Source of the DNA: Thalassospira alkalitolerans
GTDB taxonomy: Bacteria > Pseudomonadota > Alphaproteobacteria > Rhodospirillales > Thalassospiraceae
DNA: 64,000 bases
Reading direction: 5' to 3'
NCBI RefSeq assembly: GCF_002115745.1
Contig: NZ_JFKB01000006.1
Coordinates: forward strand, 186,001 to 250,000
The notes beneath the pieces were generated by a model that saw only the letters and a program-made list of their open reading frames with translations, did no database searches and was not told where the DNA came from. Shown here piece by piece: positions 27,977-37,299 of the stretch. Positions within the stretch are counted from its first letter, which is position 1; each line of letters starts with the position of its first letter. The position numbers were made by a program, and so were the translations under genes.

Positions 27977-28357
27977 ATGAAAACAAACTACCTTGGCCCG
28001 CATATAGCGCCGCGCATCACCTCCATCACCATTTTCCTGACCATGGCTTTGATGTTGCCGGGGGTGTTGCTCGTAACACCGGCCAATGCGACGGCACAGA
28101 AAACCGGTTCCGACTGGACAGAAAAGAAATGCACGCTCTATCAGCAATTCCGCGATCAAACACAGGCCCCTTTAAAACAAGATGACCTTGGCGCTGAGTT
28201 CCTGCAAAACGAGGCTGCATTTGTTGCTTCGGGCTGTACTGCACGCAGTTACGTCTGCCCGATCAGCGCAGCGGAACTGAAATATGCCAACACCATGTCG
28301 CTTCTGATGATGAACGCGGGTGCAACCGGGTCATTCCTGCCCTATGCCTGCAATTAA
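27977..28357 (+). CDS. Small exported cysteine-containing protein
   Basis: 126 residues, not recognised. A signal peptide (about 1-39, ending ANATA) is followed by a short mature domain with four cysteines (KKCTLY, SGCTAR, YVCPIS, YACN at the C-terminus). This fits a compact two-disulfide periplasmic protein. It diverges from the coiled-coil lipoprotein gene, which also has many cysteines; a link is only suggested by position. Confidence 0.55.
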   Translation: MKTNYLGPHIAPRITSITIFLTMALMLPGVLLVTPANATAQKTGSDWTEKKCTLYQQFRDQTQAPLKQDDLGAEFLQNEAAFVASGCTARSYVCPISAAELKYANTMSLLMMNAGATGSFLPYACN

Positions 28358-28422
28358 CGCATAGGTTGGGCATCTGCGAACACCATAGGCTAAAAGGATG
28401 ATATTACCGGTTAATCTGCGCC

Positions 28423-28451
28423 TTGCATCGCAACAACTTCGCGTCTATACA
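28423..28451 (+). promoter_or_regulatory. Candidate promoter of the first oxidase subunit IV gene
   Basis: TTGCAT (28423-28428), a 17-nt spacer and TATACA (28446-28451), leaving a leader of about 24 nt before the coding sequence. Confidence 0.5.
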
Positions 28452-28481
28452 CTGGAGAAATTCTAAACGCAGGAGGTTATT

Positions 28482-28610
28482 TTGCAGGGTAAAGATTACG
28501 AACTGACCAACACCCATGTCGATATTTATAACGGCTTCACGGTCTTCATGAAATGGGGCACTCTTTCAGTGATCGGCGTTCTGATCCTGATGGCGATCTT
28601 CCTGCTGTGA
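28482..28610 (+). CDS. aa3-type cytochrome c oxidase subunit IV-like peptide (copy 1)
   Basis: A 42-residue protein starting at TTG, five nucleotides after a perfect AGGAGG (28471-28476). A polar N-terminus (MQGKDYELTNTHVDIYNGF) is followed by one transmembrane helix (WGTLSVIGVLILMAIFLL). The pattern of His, aromatic and GF before a single helix is that of the alphaproteobacterial COX4_pro_2 family, which wraps the aa3 oxidase core. No oxidase catalytic subunit is near, so it is an orphan. Its terminator follows at 28646. Confidence 0.7.
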   Translation: MQGKDYELTNTHVDIYNGFTVFMKWGTLSVIGVLILMAIFLL

Positions 28611-28645
28611 TCTGCATCTGACGGATGCATTGATCCACGAAATTC

Positions 28646-28675
28646 AAAAAGCTGCCGGTTTTGGCAGCTTTTTTT
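28646..28675. terminator. Bidirectional terminator between subunit IV copy 1 and the kinase gene
   Basis: GCTGCC / GGCAGC stem with A5 on the left and T7 on the right, between convergent genes. Confidence 0.9.
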
Positions 28676-28680
28676 ATGTC

Positions 28681-29199
28681 TCAGATAATCTCTGTCTCAT
28701 AGGTCACGATATCAAATCCTTCTTCGGCCTGGGGTGGCACGAAATACGACGATATCTGATCAAACTGTGCATCACTGGTGGCAAAGGCATGCGCCCCCGT
28801 CTGATTGCGCTGGCGTAACCGCGCCTTGCACCGCTCATCAGGCAGGTTCAGGAAATGAAGCCGATGATCCGCCCCGCCATCCTTGCAAACATCGCGCATC
28901 CATTGGCGAAGCCCCGGTGTATTGGCCGGAAAATCAAGCACAACCGAAACCCCCGATGCCAGCAACATACTGACATGTGGCCCCATCACCGCCCGAAGCT
29001 TCTTCGACATTCTTACATAATCACCCATGGTTCGCATCTGATCGCCAAACAGCGCGTAAAGCCATTCATCCTCGCAAATCAGAACGTTTCCCGGCTGCCG
29101 CGCCAGTTCCGCCGCAAGCGTCGATTTCCCGGCGGCAATCTTGCCGCAAAACAGATGCAGTATCGGCCGGTCGGCACGCAGTGGGGATGTTGAGATCAT
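28681..29199 (-). CDS. P-loop kinase-like ATPase
   Basis: 172 residues. The Walker A motif is GKIAAGKST (about 19-27), a lid-like region RCKARLRQRN (about 123-132) is rich in Arg, and VVLDFPANT lies in the Walker B position. This is the layout of small nucleoside or antibiotic-type kinases (AAA_33 group). Zeta-toxin relatives share it, but no antitoxin is adjacent. AAGGAG precedes the ATG. The leader contains an attenuator-like set of hairpins. Confidence 0.75.
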   Translation of the reverse strand: MISTSPLRADRPILHLFCGKIAAGKSTLAAELARQPGNVLICEDEWLYALFGDQMRTMGDYVRMSKKLRAVMGPHVSMLLASGVSVVLDFPANTPGLRQWMRDVCKDGGADHRLHFLNLPDERCKARLRQRNQTGAHAFATSDAQFDQISSYFVPPQAEEGFDIVTYETEII

Positions 29200-29247
29200 C
29201 GTCGTATCTCCTTGGTTTTAAAGTCCTGACAAACCGGAAGACAGACA

Positions 29248-29321
29248 TAAAAAAACCCGCCTAACCGGCGGGTGGATTGGTGCAGTCGACTGCGCCTACC
29301 CCGCCATTTTGGGAATGGCGG
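29248..29321 (-). promoter_or_regulatory. Attenuator-like leader of the kinase gene (or small RNA 3' end)
   Basis: Reading leftward there are three hairpins: CCGCCATT/AATGGCGG (29301-29321), the palindrome GCAGTCGACTGC (29282-29293), and a terminator CCCGCC/GGCGGG plus seven T (29249-29272). The terminator stands about 50 nt before the kinase start with no leftward gene behind it. The 3' arm of the first hairpin (GGCGGGG) can instead pair with the terminator 5' arm (CCCGCC), giving mutually exclusive structures. A short non-coding RNA ending here would look the same. Confidence 0.5.
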
Positions 29322-29455
29322 TAATAAACAGGACATTTCTGACTGCGCTGACGTTTTTCATCGCCCAAACATGACATGACAAAACCGGCCTGTCCACCGC
29401 CAGATCACGGCAACAAACGACAACTTATCAAAAGATATTCACCTCTGGGTTATTT

Positions 29456-29468
29456 AAAGCTAAGCTTT
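29456..29468. promoter_or_regulatory. 13-bp palindrome upstream of subunit IV copy 2
   Basis: AAAGCT-A-AGCTTT, a perfect odd-length palindrome 77 bp before the start codon. A possible operator with no known consensus. Confidence 0.25.
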
Positions 29469-29544
29469 CGATGTTGTCTTGCTTGATAACAAGGGGCACG
29501 GCCCGCCGCCTGCCCATAAATCCGAAACAATCGGGGAGGAAGCC

Positions 29545-29682
29545 ATGCAAGGAAGCGATTACGATACCCAACTGGTCGAAGTTCATGAACACGGCTGGCA
29601 TAACTGGACCAAATTCGTCCTCTGGAGCATCATTGCCATCGTGGCGATACTGGCCTTAATGGCGGCATTCCTGATCGACTGA
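29545..29682 (+). CDS. aa3-type cytochrome c oxidase subunit IV-like peptide (copy 2)
   Basis: 45 residues behind a strong GGGGAGGA site. It begins MQGSDYDTQLVEVHEHGWHNW and ends in one transmembrane helix (FVLWSIIAIVAILALMAAFLI). It shares MQG(K/S)DY(E/D), the His/aromatic region and the LMA(I/A)FL helix end with the copy at 28482, so the two are paralogues 0.9 kb apart. A long frame upstream of this ATG has no ribosome site. Likely membrane subunit or assembly factor of an aa3 oxidase encoded elsewhere. Confidence 0.7.
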   Translation: MQGSDYDTQLVEVHEHGWHNWTKFVLWSIIAIVAILALMAAFLID

Positions 29683-29704
29683 TCTGAAAGTCTCATTTGC
29701 CCCA

Positions 29705-29748
29705 AGAATAGAAAAGCACCCTGCATCTGCGGGGTGCTTTTCTATTCT
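29705..29748. terminator. Long-stem terminator after subunit IV copy 2
   Basis: A 17-bp stem (29705-29721 with 29732-29748) containing AAAAGCACCC / GGGTGCTTTT. The T-rich 3' arm gives the release tract. Confidence 0.85.
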
Positions 29749-29876
29749 GCAACACAGATTGATCCCAATCTCCCCTCTGCCGAACAGGGTCCCCCTATTG
29801 AAACGCACCTTTTGCGGCTCCATCTGACTTAATTATATTTTGTAATATCTCTTATGAGACTTGGGGACCGTTCAGA

Positions 29877-31928
29877 GTGTTTAGCAAACTAAAAATCAGC
29901 ACACGATTACTGATGGCATTTGTCACCATGGCCTTGGTAACAACAGTAACCGGCGCAACAGGTTTTTATTTCACGTCAAGTGTCGGCAAAGAAAGCGAGG
30001 TCGTCGCGATTGATCTGGCCCCGCTGGGCGATGCGGCAATGGAAATCAAACTGTCCGCGACCAAAGCCCATCTGTTATTTGAAGAAATCATGGCGGGCGA
30101 TGAGAGCGAAGATATCAATGAGGTTTGGCAGCTTCTTGATGAAAGCAAATGGTACGCCAATGCCATCTTGAATGGCGACAGCAATGACGAAGGCCAGTTT
30201 CGCCCCACCCAAAGCCCCGAAGTTCAGGCCAAGATGGGGCTTGTCATGGTTGCCATCAGCAGTTTCACCGCCACGGCGCGCGAACGCTATGCCATGCTTG
30301 CCGGCAAAGAAGGCGTTGGTACCGGCGCTGATCAGGAATTTGACGACCTGTACGAAAAATTACAGGATCAGCTTACAGCCTTGATGCCGACGGTCAAAAA
30401 CAGCGGGCATCCTCAAATCATTCCGGCAATAGAGTCCATTGGCCTTGCCAAATTCCACCTCGCCAATGCCCATCTGTTTCTTGAAGAATTACTAAGTGGG
30501 GATGATGAAGTCGTCTTCGATGACGTTGCCGCAGACTTCAAAACCGCATTTGACATGATTTCAGCCATCAAAATTCCCGCGGCGGCAAACAATGTCAAAC
30601 AACTGGCATCTGATATTTCCAAACTGGGAACGGCCGCACGATCCCGGCTGGACAACACATCCGGTACCGTTTCCGCTGGCAGCAAAGCCGACGCAAAATT
30701 CGATGAAAGTTTCAATAACTTCATCACGATTGCTGATGAGGCCGAGGAAATCATCCATGATGAAATGGATGCCGGTGTCAAAATCATGCAAAGCAAGGTC
30801 ACGTCATCCAGCCTCAGCATGATCGTCATTACGCTGATCGGTTTTGCGCTTGCAATCCTGTTTGCGGTTTGGGCCCGCAAAAATATCACACACCGGATTA
30901 CCGTCCTGTCACGCGATATGGGGCAGCTTGCCGCCCGAAACCTGAAAATTGAAATTCCGTTTATTAATGCTGCCGACGAAATCGGCGATATCGCCAGAAC
31001 CGTCAATGTCTTCAAACAAGCCATGATTGACGCCAACACCGTTTCTGAAGAAAAAGACCGCGATCAACAGGAACGTGACCGTGGAAACCGCGAACGTGAG
31101 AACGCCATCCGCAAGTTCGACGGGGAAATCGCAACCGTCATTGCCGACGTCACAACATCGGTCAACCAGATTGGCAATACATCGGTTGTGATGACCGATG
31201 CTGCCCACGCCAACGCCTCGATGGCCGATGATGTTTCTGCGGCTTCCGCAACAGCCAATAGTAACGTCCAAACGGTTGCCGCCGCCGCCGACGAACTAAG
31301 CGCGTCGATCAACACGATCATCGATCAGGTCAACTCATCGTCAAAAATATCTGACGAAGCCGTCGAACAGGCCCGACATACCAACGAACTGGTCGAAGGG
31401 CTTGCCGCCTCGGCATCTCAAATTGGCGAAGTTCTGGGACTTATTTCCGATATCGCCAGCCAAACCAATCTTCTGGCACTTAATGCAACAATTGAAGCCG
31501 CCCGCGCCGGAGAAGCCGGCAAAGGTTTTGCCGTGGTTGCATCCGAGGTCAAAAACCTTGCCACCCAGACCGCCCGTGCCACCGATGAAATTGGCAGCCA
31601 GGTTACCGGCATTCAAGAAGCAACAAAGGATGCCGTCACCGCCATTCAGGAAATTTCACGCATCATTTCAAGTATGAGCGAGATTTCAGCATCCATTGCG
31701 GCGGCGATGGAACAACAGGGCAGCGCCACCAATGAAATCGCCACCAGTGTTGCAAATGCATCGGATGGAACAAATGTGGCGTCGCAGAAATCAATTGATA
31801 TCCGGGCTGCAACTGAAAGCAATCTTCATCGCGCGGATGAATTGTCGAAAGCGGCCAAAACACTTGAAACCAGCACCCTGTCGCTTCGGACATCGGTTGA
31901 CGGCTTCCTGGCCGATGTGCGGACCTAG
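29877..31928 (+). CDS. Methyl-accepting chemotaxis protein
   Basis: 683 residues. TM1 is about 11-32, a periplasmic all-helical sensor about 38-310, TM2 about 314-335, then HAMP, and a signalling domain with the hairpin tip [41 protein letters not shown]. No CheR-docking pentapeptide is seen at the C-terminus. The sensor has two matching motifs: [12 protein letters not shown] (64-75) and [12 protein letters not shown] (198-209), with identical His-Glu-Glu-Gly-Asp spacing, as in helical bimodular (HBM) type sensors. The GTG start puts a short basic tail before TM1. It is a single gene with its own terminator; the ligand is unknown. Confidence 0.9.
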   Translation: MFSKLKISTRLLMAFVTMALVTTVTGATGFYFTSSVGKESEVVAIDLAPLGDAAMEIKLSATKAHLLFEEIMAGDESEDINEVWQLLDESKWYANAILNGDSNDEGQFRPTQSPEVQAKMGLVMVAISSFTATARERYAMLAGKEGVGTGADQEFDDLYEKLQDQLTALMPTVKNSGHPQIIPAIESIGLAKFHLANAHLFLEELLSGDDEVVFDDVAADFKTAFDMISAIKIPAAANNVKQLASDISKLGTAARSRLDNTSGTVSAGSKADAKFDESFNNFITIADEAEEIIHDEMDAGVKIMQSKVTSSSLSMIVITLIGFALAILFAVWARKNITHRITVLSRDMGQLAARNLKIEIPFINAADEIGDIARTVNVFKQAMIDANTVSEEKDRDQQERDRGNRERENAIRKFDGEIATVIADVTTSVNQIGNTSVVMTDAAHANASMADDVSAASATANSNVQTVAAAADELSASINTIIDQVNSSSKISDEAVEQARHTNELVEGLAASASQIGEVLGLISDIASQTNLLALNATIEAARAGEAGKGFAVVASEVKNLATQTARATDEIGSQVTGIQEATKDAVTAIQEISRIISSMSEISASIAAAMEQQGSATNEIATSVANASDGTNVASQKSIDIRAATESNLHRADELSKAAKTLETSTLSLRTSVDGFLADVRT

Positions 31929-31983
31929 ACCAAGCACATCATAGCCTGCAACATCCATTCCGTTCCCGGACGGGGAAAATCAT

Positions 31984-32019
31984 AAAAAAAGCGCCCTTGC
32001 AAATGCGGGGCGCTTTTTT
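31984..32019. terminator. Bidirectional terminator between the chemoreceptor gene and ndk
   Basis: GCGCCC / GGGCGC stem with A7 on the left and T6 on the right, between convergent genes. Confidence 0.9.
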
Positions 32020-32055
32020 ATCTGACAAAGCCAGAAGCAGTCTATTTCGGATCGC

Positions 32056-32478
32056 TTAGCCGACGATTTCGGTCTGAGCAAAGAAATAGGAGATTTCGAT
32101 TGCAGCATTTTCAAGCGAGTCCGAACCGTGGACCGAGTTCGCTTCGATGGATTCTGCAAACTGTTTGCGAATGGTGCCCTCATCGGCATTTGCCGGGTTG
32201 GTGGCGCCCATTACTTCACGATACGTGGCAACAGCGTTTTCGCCTTCCAGAGCCTGGACAACGACCGGGCCGGAAATCATGAAGTCAACCAATTCGCCAA
32301 AGAACGAACGTTCTTTGTGAACGGCATAGAAGCCTTCAGCCTGCGCACGCGTCAAAGCGACACGTTTCTGCGCGACGATGCGAAGGCCTGCGTCTTCGAT
32401 GACGGCATTGATTTTACCGGTCAGGTTGCGGCGCGTTGCGTCCGGCTTGATGATCGACAGAGTGCGTTCGACAGCCAT
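32056..32478 (-). CDS. ndk: Nucleoside diphosphate kinase
   Basis: 140 residues, the standard length. The catalytic His is in NSVHGSDS and the nucleotide-site residues in [18 protein letters not shown]. Balances NTP pools. The ATG 32478 (MAVERTLSI) has AGGTGA upstream. A structured leader and a good promoter precede it. Confidence 0.97.
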   Translation of the reverse strand: MAVERTLSIIKPDATRRNLTGKINAVIEDAGLRIVAQKRVALTRAQAEGFYAVHKERSFFGELVDFMISGPVVVQALEGENAVATYREVMGATNPANADEGTIRKQFAESIEANSVHGSDSLENAAIEISYFFAQTEIVG

Positions 32479-32873
32479 TGGGTTCACCTAGCTACTTAAA
32501 AAAAATTCGGTACCAATATCGGACCTGCGGAAGATAAAAAAGCCGACGACAAAGCTTCCTTATCATCCGCAGACCCTAAGGTTGGCGGTATATAAACGCC
32601 CTTTAAACGCAACGCAACACATAGTTCGGTCCGCGCAATTCAGACCTGCGTTACCTGCATCTGCGGTTGAACCCCTTAAAACCCGGCGGGTTTCCCGCAA
32701 AACTGCGATTTACAGGCATTGGCACCCCCTACCCGGCACAGCCATACCCCATGATGACAGTTTCAAGAATCCTTGCGTTTGCGCCATCCCTGCCCTATTG
32801 AAAGCACAGATTTTCAAACGATTCTCTCTAATCCGGTCAAAACCGGTGCGGATATAAAAACGCGGACCCCGAA
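32479..32873. other. Spacer between ndk and the ABC-F gene
   Basis: 395 bp without a convincing gene. It contains an ndk promoter on the minus strand: -35 TTGCGT (32612-32617), 17-nt spacer, -10 TATATA (32589-32594). The ndk leader holds a long hairpin with perfect outer arms CTGCGGA (32525-32531) and TCCGCAG (32566-32572), extended by GATAA/TTATC. A plus-strand frame of 91 codons (32582-32857) has no ribosome site and looks random. Confidence 0.5.
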
Positions 32874-34784
32874 ATGCTGCAAATTACCGACCTGACCTAC
32901 CGCATTGGCGGACGTATGATCCTTGATCATGTCACGCTGACCGTGCCCGATGGCTATAAACTTGGCCTGATCGGGCGGAACGGGGCGGGAAAATCCACCC
33001 TGTTAAAACTGATTTCCGGGGAAATCGCGTCCGATGGCGGCGATATTACCATGTCGAACCGCACCCGCATGGGGGTTGTTTCACAGGAAGCCCCCGCCGG
33101 GTCGCGTTCCCTGCTTGAAACCGTTCTGGCCGCCGATACCGAACGGGCGGCCCTGCTGCACGAAGCCGAAACCGTCACCGATCCAAACCGCATTGGCGAT
33201 ATCTACACCCGTCTGGCCGATATCGATGCCCATACCGCCGAAGCGCGCGCCGCATCGATCCTGTCCGGTCTTGGTTTCGATGCCGATGCCCAGCGACGCC
33301 CCTGTGACGATTTCTCGGGCGGCTGGCGCATGCGTGTTGCCCTTGCGGCAACCCTGTTCTTGCAGCCAGACCTGCTGCTGCTTGACGAACCAACCAACCA
33401 CCTTGATCTTGAAGCCACCATCTGGCTTGAAAACTATCTGATCAACTATCCCGGCACCATCGTCCTGATCAGTCATGACCGCGACCTTCTGAACAAGGCG
33501 GTCAAACAGATCGCCCATCTGACAGATGGCAAGGTCACGATGTATGGCGGCAATTACGACAAATTCGCCAAGACGCGCCGCGAACAGATGGAACTGGCGT
33601 CCAAGCATTACGAAAAACAGGTCGCCCAGCAAAAACACATCCAGTCGTTTATTGACCGCTTCCGCGCCAAGGCCAGCAAGGCCAAACAGGCGCAAAGCCG
33701 GATCAAGATGCTGGAAAAAATGGGCCCGGCGATTGCCGTTGTCGAAGACCGCAGCATTTCGTTCGACTTCCCAAGCCCAAAAGAACTGCCGCCGCCCCTG
33801 ATCAATATCCATAACGGCGACGTCGGCTATTCCGAAGGCAACCCGGTGCTCCGCAATATCAGCCTGCGTATTGATATGGATGACCGCATCGCGCTTTTGG
33901 GCGCCAATGGTAACGGTAAATCGACACTGGCCAAACTTCTTGCCAACCGGCTTGAACTGATGGCTGGCGAAAAGATTTCATCGAACAAACTGCGCATTGG
34001 CTATTTTGCCCAGCATCAAACCGATGAACTGCGCGGCGATGAAACCCCGTATCAACACATGGCATCCCTGATGCCTGATGTGATCGAACATAAAGTCCGC
34101 GCCCAGCTTGGCCGCTTTGCCTTTGAAGGCCAAAAAGGCGACACCAAGGTCAAAGACCTGTCGGGCGGCGAAAAAGCCCGCCTGCTGTTTGCGCTCATGA
34201 CCCTTGATGCCCCGCATATGCTGATCCTCGATGAGCCGACCAACCATTTGGACATCGACAGCCGCGATGCGCTGAACCATGCACTAAACGCCTACGAAGG
34301 CGCTGTCATCATCATCAGCCACGATCCGTATTTGATCGAAGCCTGTGCCGATCGCCTGATCCTTGTTGCCGATGGCGGGGTCAATGCCTTTGACGGCGAC
34401 GTCGCCGAATATCGTCAGTACCTTTTGAACCGGGCGCGTGATGAACGCCGTGCGGATAAAGCCGAAGCCAACGAAAACGGCACCGCCACCAAACCCGAAG
34501 AAAAAGGCAACCGCAAAGCCTTGCGCCAGCAGGCTGCCGAAAAGCGCAAAGCCGCCGCCCCGATCAAGCGCGAGGTTGAAAACCTTGAAAAGCAGATGGA
34601 AAAGCTGGCCGCACGCCGCGACAAGATCAAAGAAGAAATGGCCGATCCGGCGCTCTACGAACCCAGTAACGCCGATCGTCTGACCGCCCTGCAAAAAGAC
34701 CTCGGCAAGATCGAAAACGACCTTGCCCAGACCGAAAGCCGCTGGATGGAAAAGCAGGAAGAATACGATCAGAAAGTGGCGTAA
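32874..34784 (+). CDS. ABC-F family ATPase
   Basis: A soluble tandem ATPase (636 residues) without membrane segments. The first domain has GRNGAGKST, signature FSGGWRMRV and LLLLDEPTNHLDL. An arm-linker region (about 235-300) follows, then the second domain with GANGNGKST, LSGGEKARL and LILDEPTNHLDI. A charged coiled-coil tail (about 535-636) ends the protein. The sequence is nearest to the YheS/Uup type of translation factors acting at the ribosome, not to transporters. It is a single gene with a terminator. Confidence 0.9.
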   Translation: MLQITDLTYRIGGRMILDHVTLTVPDGYKLGLIGRNGAGKSTLLKLISGEIASDGGDITMSNRTRMGVVSQEAPAGSRSLLETVLAADTERAALLHEAETVTDPNRIGDIYTRLADIDAHTAEARAASILSGLGFDADAQRRPCDDFSGGWRMRVALAATLFLQPDLLLLDEPTNHLDLEATIWLENYLINYPGTIVLISHDRDLLNKAVKQIAHLTDGKVTMYGGNYDKFAKTRREQMELASKHYEKQVAQQKHIQSFIDRFRAKASKAKQAQSRIKMLEKMGPAIAVVEDRSISFDFPSPKELPPPLINIHNGDVGYSEGNPVLRNISLRIDMDDRIALLGANGNGKSTLAKLLANRLELMAGEKISSNKLRIGYFAQHQTDELRGDETPYQHMASLMPDVIEHKVRAQLGRFAFEGQKGDTKVKDLSGGEKARLLFALMTLDAPHMLILDEPTNHLDIDSRDALNHALNAYEGAVIIISHDPYLIEACADRLILVADGGVNAFDGDVAEYRQYLLNRARDERRADKAEANENGTATKPEEKGNRKALRQQAAEKRKAAAPIKREVENLEKQMEKLAARRDKIKEEMADPALYEPSNADRLTALQKDLGKIENDLAQTESRWMEKQEEYDQKVA

Positions 34785-34850
34785 AGCCCCATCTTCTATC
34801 ACCGGGCCCCGGCAAACTGCCATTTCCGACCCAGCCCACAGGTCCTTGAT

Positions 34851-34885
34851 AAAAAGCCAGCCCGATTAACCGGGCTGGCTTTTTG
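34851..34885. terminator. Bidirectional terminator between the ABC-F and diguanylate cyclase genes
   Basis: GCCAGCCCG / CGGGCTGGC stem flanked by A5 and T5, between convergent genes. Confidence 0.9.
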
Positions 34886-34913
34886 TTATCATCCTTCAAA
34901 CCGCAGAATACGG

Positions 34914-36893
34914 TTAATGCGCGGTCCGCTGTTCGCGTTCTTCAATCGACTTGCGTGTTCGCTTTTGCTGAGACATTGCGCTATCGGCAAAACCAAACAA
35001 TGTGGCAACGTCGCGACTGTCATTGGGGAAAATAGAAATCCCAATGCTGGCACTTATCTTGATGGTAATGCCATCCGTTTCGATCTTGCGCTGGATCGCC
35101 GCGGTCACCTTCTGCGACACCCAATCTGCCTCTTCCGGGTTTTTGATATCACTGACAATAATCGCAAATTCATCCCCACCAAGTCGGGAAACCGTGTCGC
35201 CATGGCGCACTGTATTCGTAATCCGCTGTCCGACAGTGGTCAGAACAACATCGCCAACCTCGTGCCCGTAACGGTCATTGACCGGTTTAAATGCATCCAG
35301 ATCGATATAAAGAACGGCAATCATATGGCCTTCTTTTTCGGCATGGGCACAGGCAACTTCAAGACGGTCTTCAAACAACGGCCGGTTCGGAAGCCCGGTC
35401 AGGGCATCATGATTGGCCAGCCGCCAAAGTTCCTTGGCATTTTCCATATGGTGCGAAATATCAACGCCCATCTCGACAAAGCTGACCGCCTCGCCATTTT
35501 CATTGCCAATCGCGCTGACCACCACATTGGAATAGAAAAAATCACCGCTTTTGCGACGATTGCGAACCTCGCCTTCCCAAATACCATTCGACCGGGCGGC
35601 CATCAAAATATCATCGAGATTTTCGGTGTTTTCACGCGCCGCCCGAAGAAATGACAACGGTTGTCCAACCGCCTCGGTTGGCAAATAGCCGGTCATGGCG
35701 GTAAAGCCCGGATTAACCGTCTTGATAATCCCCGCCTTATCCGTCACCACAACGCTGTTTTTTGAAACCTTCAACACCTGTGACGACAGGCGGGCATCAA
35801 AACTGTCGGCAAGTTGGCGTTGGCGGGTCCAGGCAAATGCGGCACTTCCGACCGCAATCAGCACAATAAATGCGATTGAAATCGTCACCATCATCGACCG
35901 TTGCGGCCATAAAAGCGCGTCCAGCACATCTGGTGCCACACGGGCCCCGATATAAAGGTTCAATCGGCTGCTGGCTTCAGCATCATCGCTCAGCAACACC
36001 GAAAGCGACCGACTGCTGTCGCGCATCATGAACATATCGGCCACACCAAGCTTCTGCACGGTGAACAGGCCATTCTCGGTCTGGAAACTTTGCAATCCCA
36101 ACCGTATATTTTCCCAGCCTTCGCTGTACCGGTCGACAATAGATGCCGGATCGTCCCCCAGCACCATCGACCAGTTTTCCTCCCGATTGCCCCCCCGTAT
36201 CCAATTGCCTTCCTGATCAAGGACAAAGGGTTGGGCATGTCCGGCGGCAAGTGGTGCAAGCACATCGTCAAACAGCGGTGTCGCCCGCAAGTTCAGGACA
36301 ATCACCCCTTGGTGATCCCCCAAACGGTCAAAAACCGGGGCCGAAAGGCGAATGACCGGTTTTATCGGGCGTTCGATTTCACCCAATTCACGATTAAGAT
36401 CGATACCGGAAATATATACCGTTCCACGGGGCGCACCTGCGACCAACCTGAAATACGGCCTGTCTGCTTTATCCTGAAGATCACGGCCCGGAACAATATA
36501 AGGAACACCGCCGCCGTAATTGACCCGGACAGTTTCTTTTCCATCGTTGTCGATGAACCGGATCTGGTCATAGACCATGCGGCGTTGGGAAAACAGGACA
36601 TATTCCTCGCCAAGTCGGGCAAATGACGATGTCCCGTCAAAGGTCGCGTCAAGGCTAAGGCTTTCCGACAAGATCAAAAGATCGGAAACGACATTGCCAA
36701 TTTTTTCCTGCAACTCAGACAGTGATTTTTCAAGATTAAATTTCTGCTCGTCGGAAACCGTTTTCAATCGTGTAGAACTGCCATCCCACACCAGAAACGT
36801 CATCAACAGGCCAAAAACCGTACAAAGGGGAATAAAGCAAATCAGGAACGATTTGATATAACCTGCATTGCCTATGCCACGACGGAACTTCAT
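34914..36893 (-). CDS. Membrane-bound diguanylate cyclase (dCache-PAS-GGDEF)
   Basis: 659 residues. TM1 is about 14-36, a periplasmic dCache-type sensor about 40-330 (with YDQIRFIDNDGKETVRVNY), TM2 about 335-357, a PAS domain about 375-490, and a GGDEF domain about 495-650. The active site is intact (RLGGDEFAII), so it should make c-di-GMP. RHGD five residues before GGDEF is an RxxD inhibitory site, so product inhibition is expected. DALTGLPNR opens the cyclase domain. No EAL domain. Confidence 0.92.
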   Translation of the reverse strand: MKFRRGIGNAGYIKSFLICFIPLCTVFGLLMTFLVWDGSSTRLKTVSDEQKFNLEKSLSELQEKIGNVVSDLLILSESLSLDATFDGTSSFARLGEEYVLFSQRRMVYDQIRFIDNDGKETVRVNYGGGVPYIVPGRDLQDKADRPYFRLVAGAPRGTVYISGIDLNRELGEIERPIKPVIRLSAPVFDRLGDHQGVIVLNLRATPLFDDVLAPLAAGHAQPFVLDQEGNWIRGGNREENWSMVLGDDPASIVDRYSEGWENIRLGLQSFQTENGLFTVQKLGVADMFMMRDSSRSLSVLLSDDAEASSRLNLYIGARVAPDVLDALLWPQRSMMVTISIAFIVLIAVGSAAFAWTRQRQLADSFDARLSSQVLKVSKNSVVVTDKAGIIKTVNPGFTAMTGYLPTEAVGQPLSFLRAARENTENLDDILMAARSNGIWEGEVRNRRKSGDFFYSNVVVSAIGNENGEAVSFVEMGVDISHHMENAKELWRLANHDALTGLPNRPLFEDRLEVACAHAEKEGHMIAVLYIDLDAFKPVNDRYGHEVGDVVLTTVGQRITNTVRHGDTVSRLGGDEFAIIVSDIKNPEEADWVSQKVTAAIQRKIETDGITIKISASIGISIFPNDSRDVATLFGFADSAMSQQKRTRKSIEEREQRTAH

Positions 36894-37299
36894 TCAATCA
36901 CCTACCATCTGCCTACTAACCATAGATGGGCCCGGCAGGCGATTTTACACGCTTCAGACCCTTAAATTTTCCAACTTATAATTTCAAACCATACCCTGAT
37001 CCCTCGCGCATACAAGTATAACTCCACGCCATCCTCCAAAATCTGTTCCCAATATCCCTTCCCCCTGAACCATACCGGCCCGATACACTACCAAAGGATG
37101 CACAACCCTTTATCGCCCGGCCTCTCGCCCCGCACCATTTCCGAAATATACGGCCATCATCCCCCCGCAAACTCGGCGGTCCTGACCCTCCGCGGTCATA
37201 CCGCGCTTCGCGAAAAACGCATCGACCGGCGCCCGCCCGGTTGCCGCCTGACCACCCCCGCTATCCGTTCAATGGAACCGGTACAGTTTTAAATCCGGC
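36894..37299. other. Spacer with no supported gene
   Basis: 406 bp. A plus frame (37098-37292, 64 codons) and a minus frame exist, but neither has a ribosome site or protein-like composition. The left edge must hold the diguanylate cyclase promoter. C-rich runs are common and no repeat was seen. Confidence 0.4.

Noticed and set aside
28681..29199. Zeta-type toxin of a toxin-antitoxin pair
   Set aside because: Only the P-loop is shared; no small antitoxin gene is adjacent on the same strand.
32874..34784. ABC transporter
   Set aside because: Two ATPase domains in one soluble chain with an arm linker and no membrane partner; ABC-F instead.
37098..37292. 64-codon plus-strand frame in the spacer after the diguanylate cyclase gene
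   Set aside because: No ribosome site and Pro/Arg/His-rich sequence typical of chance frames in C-rich DNA.
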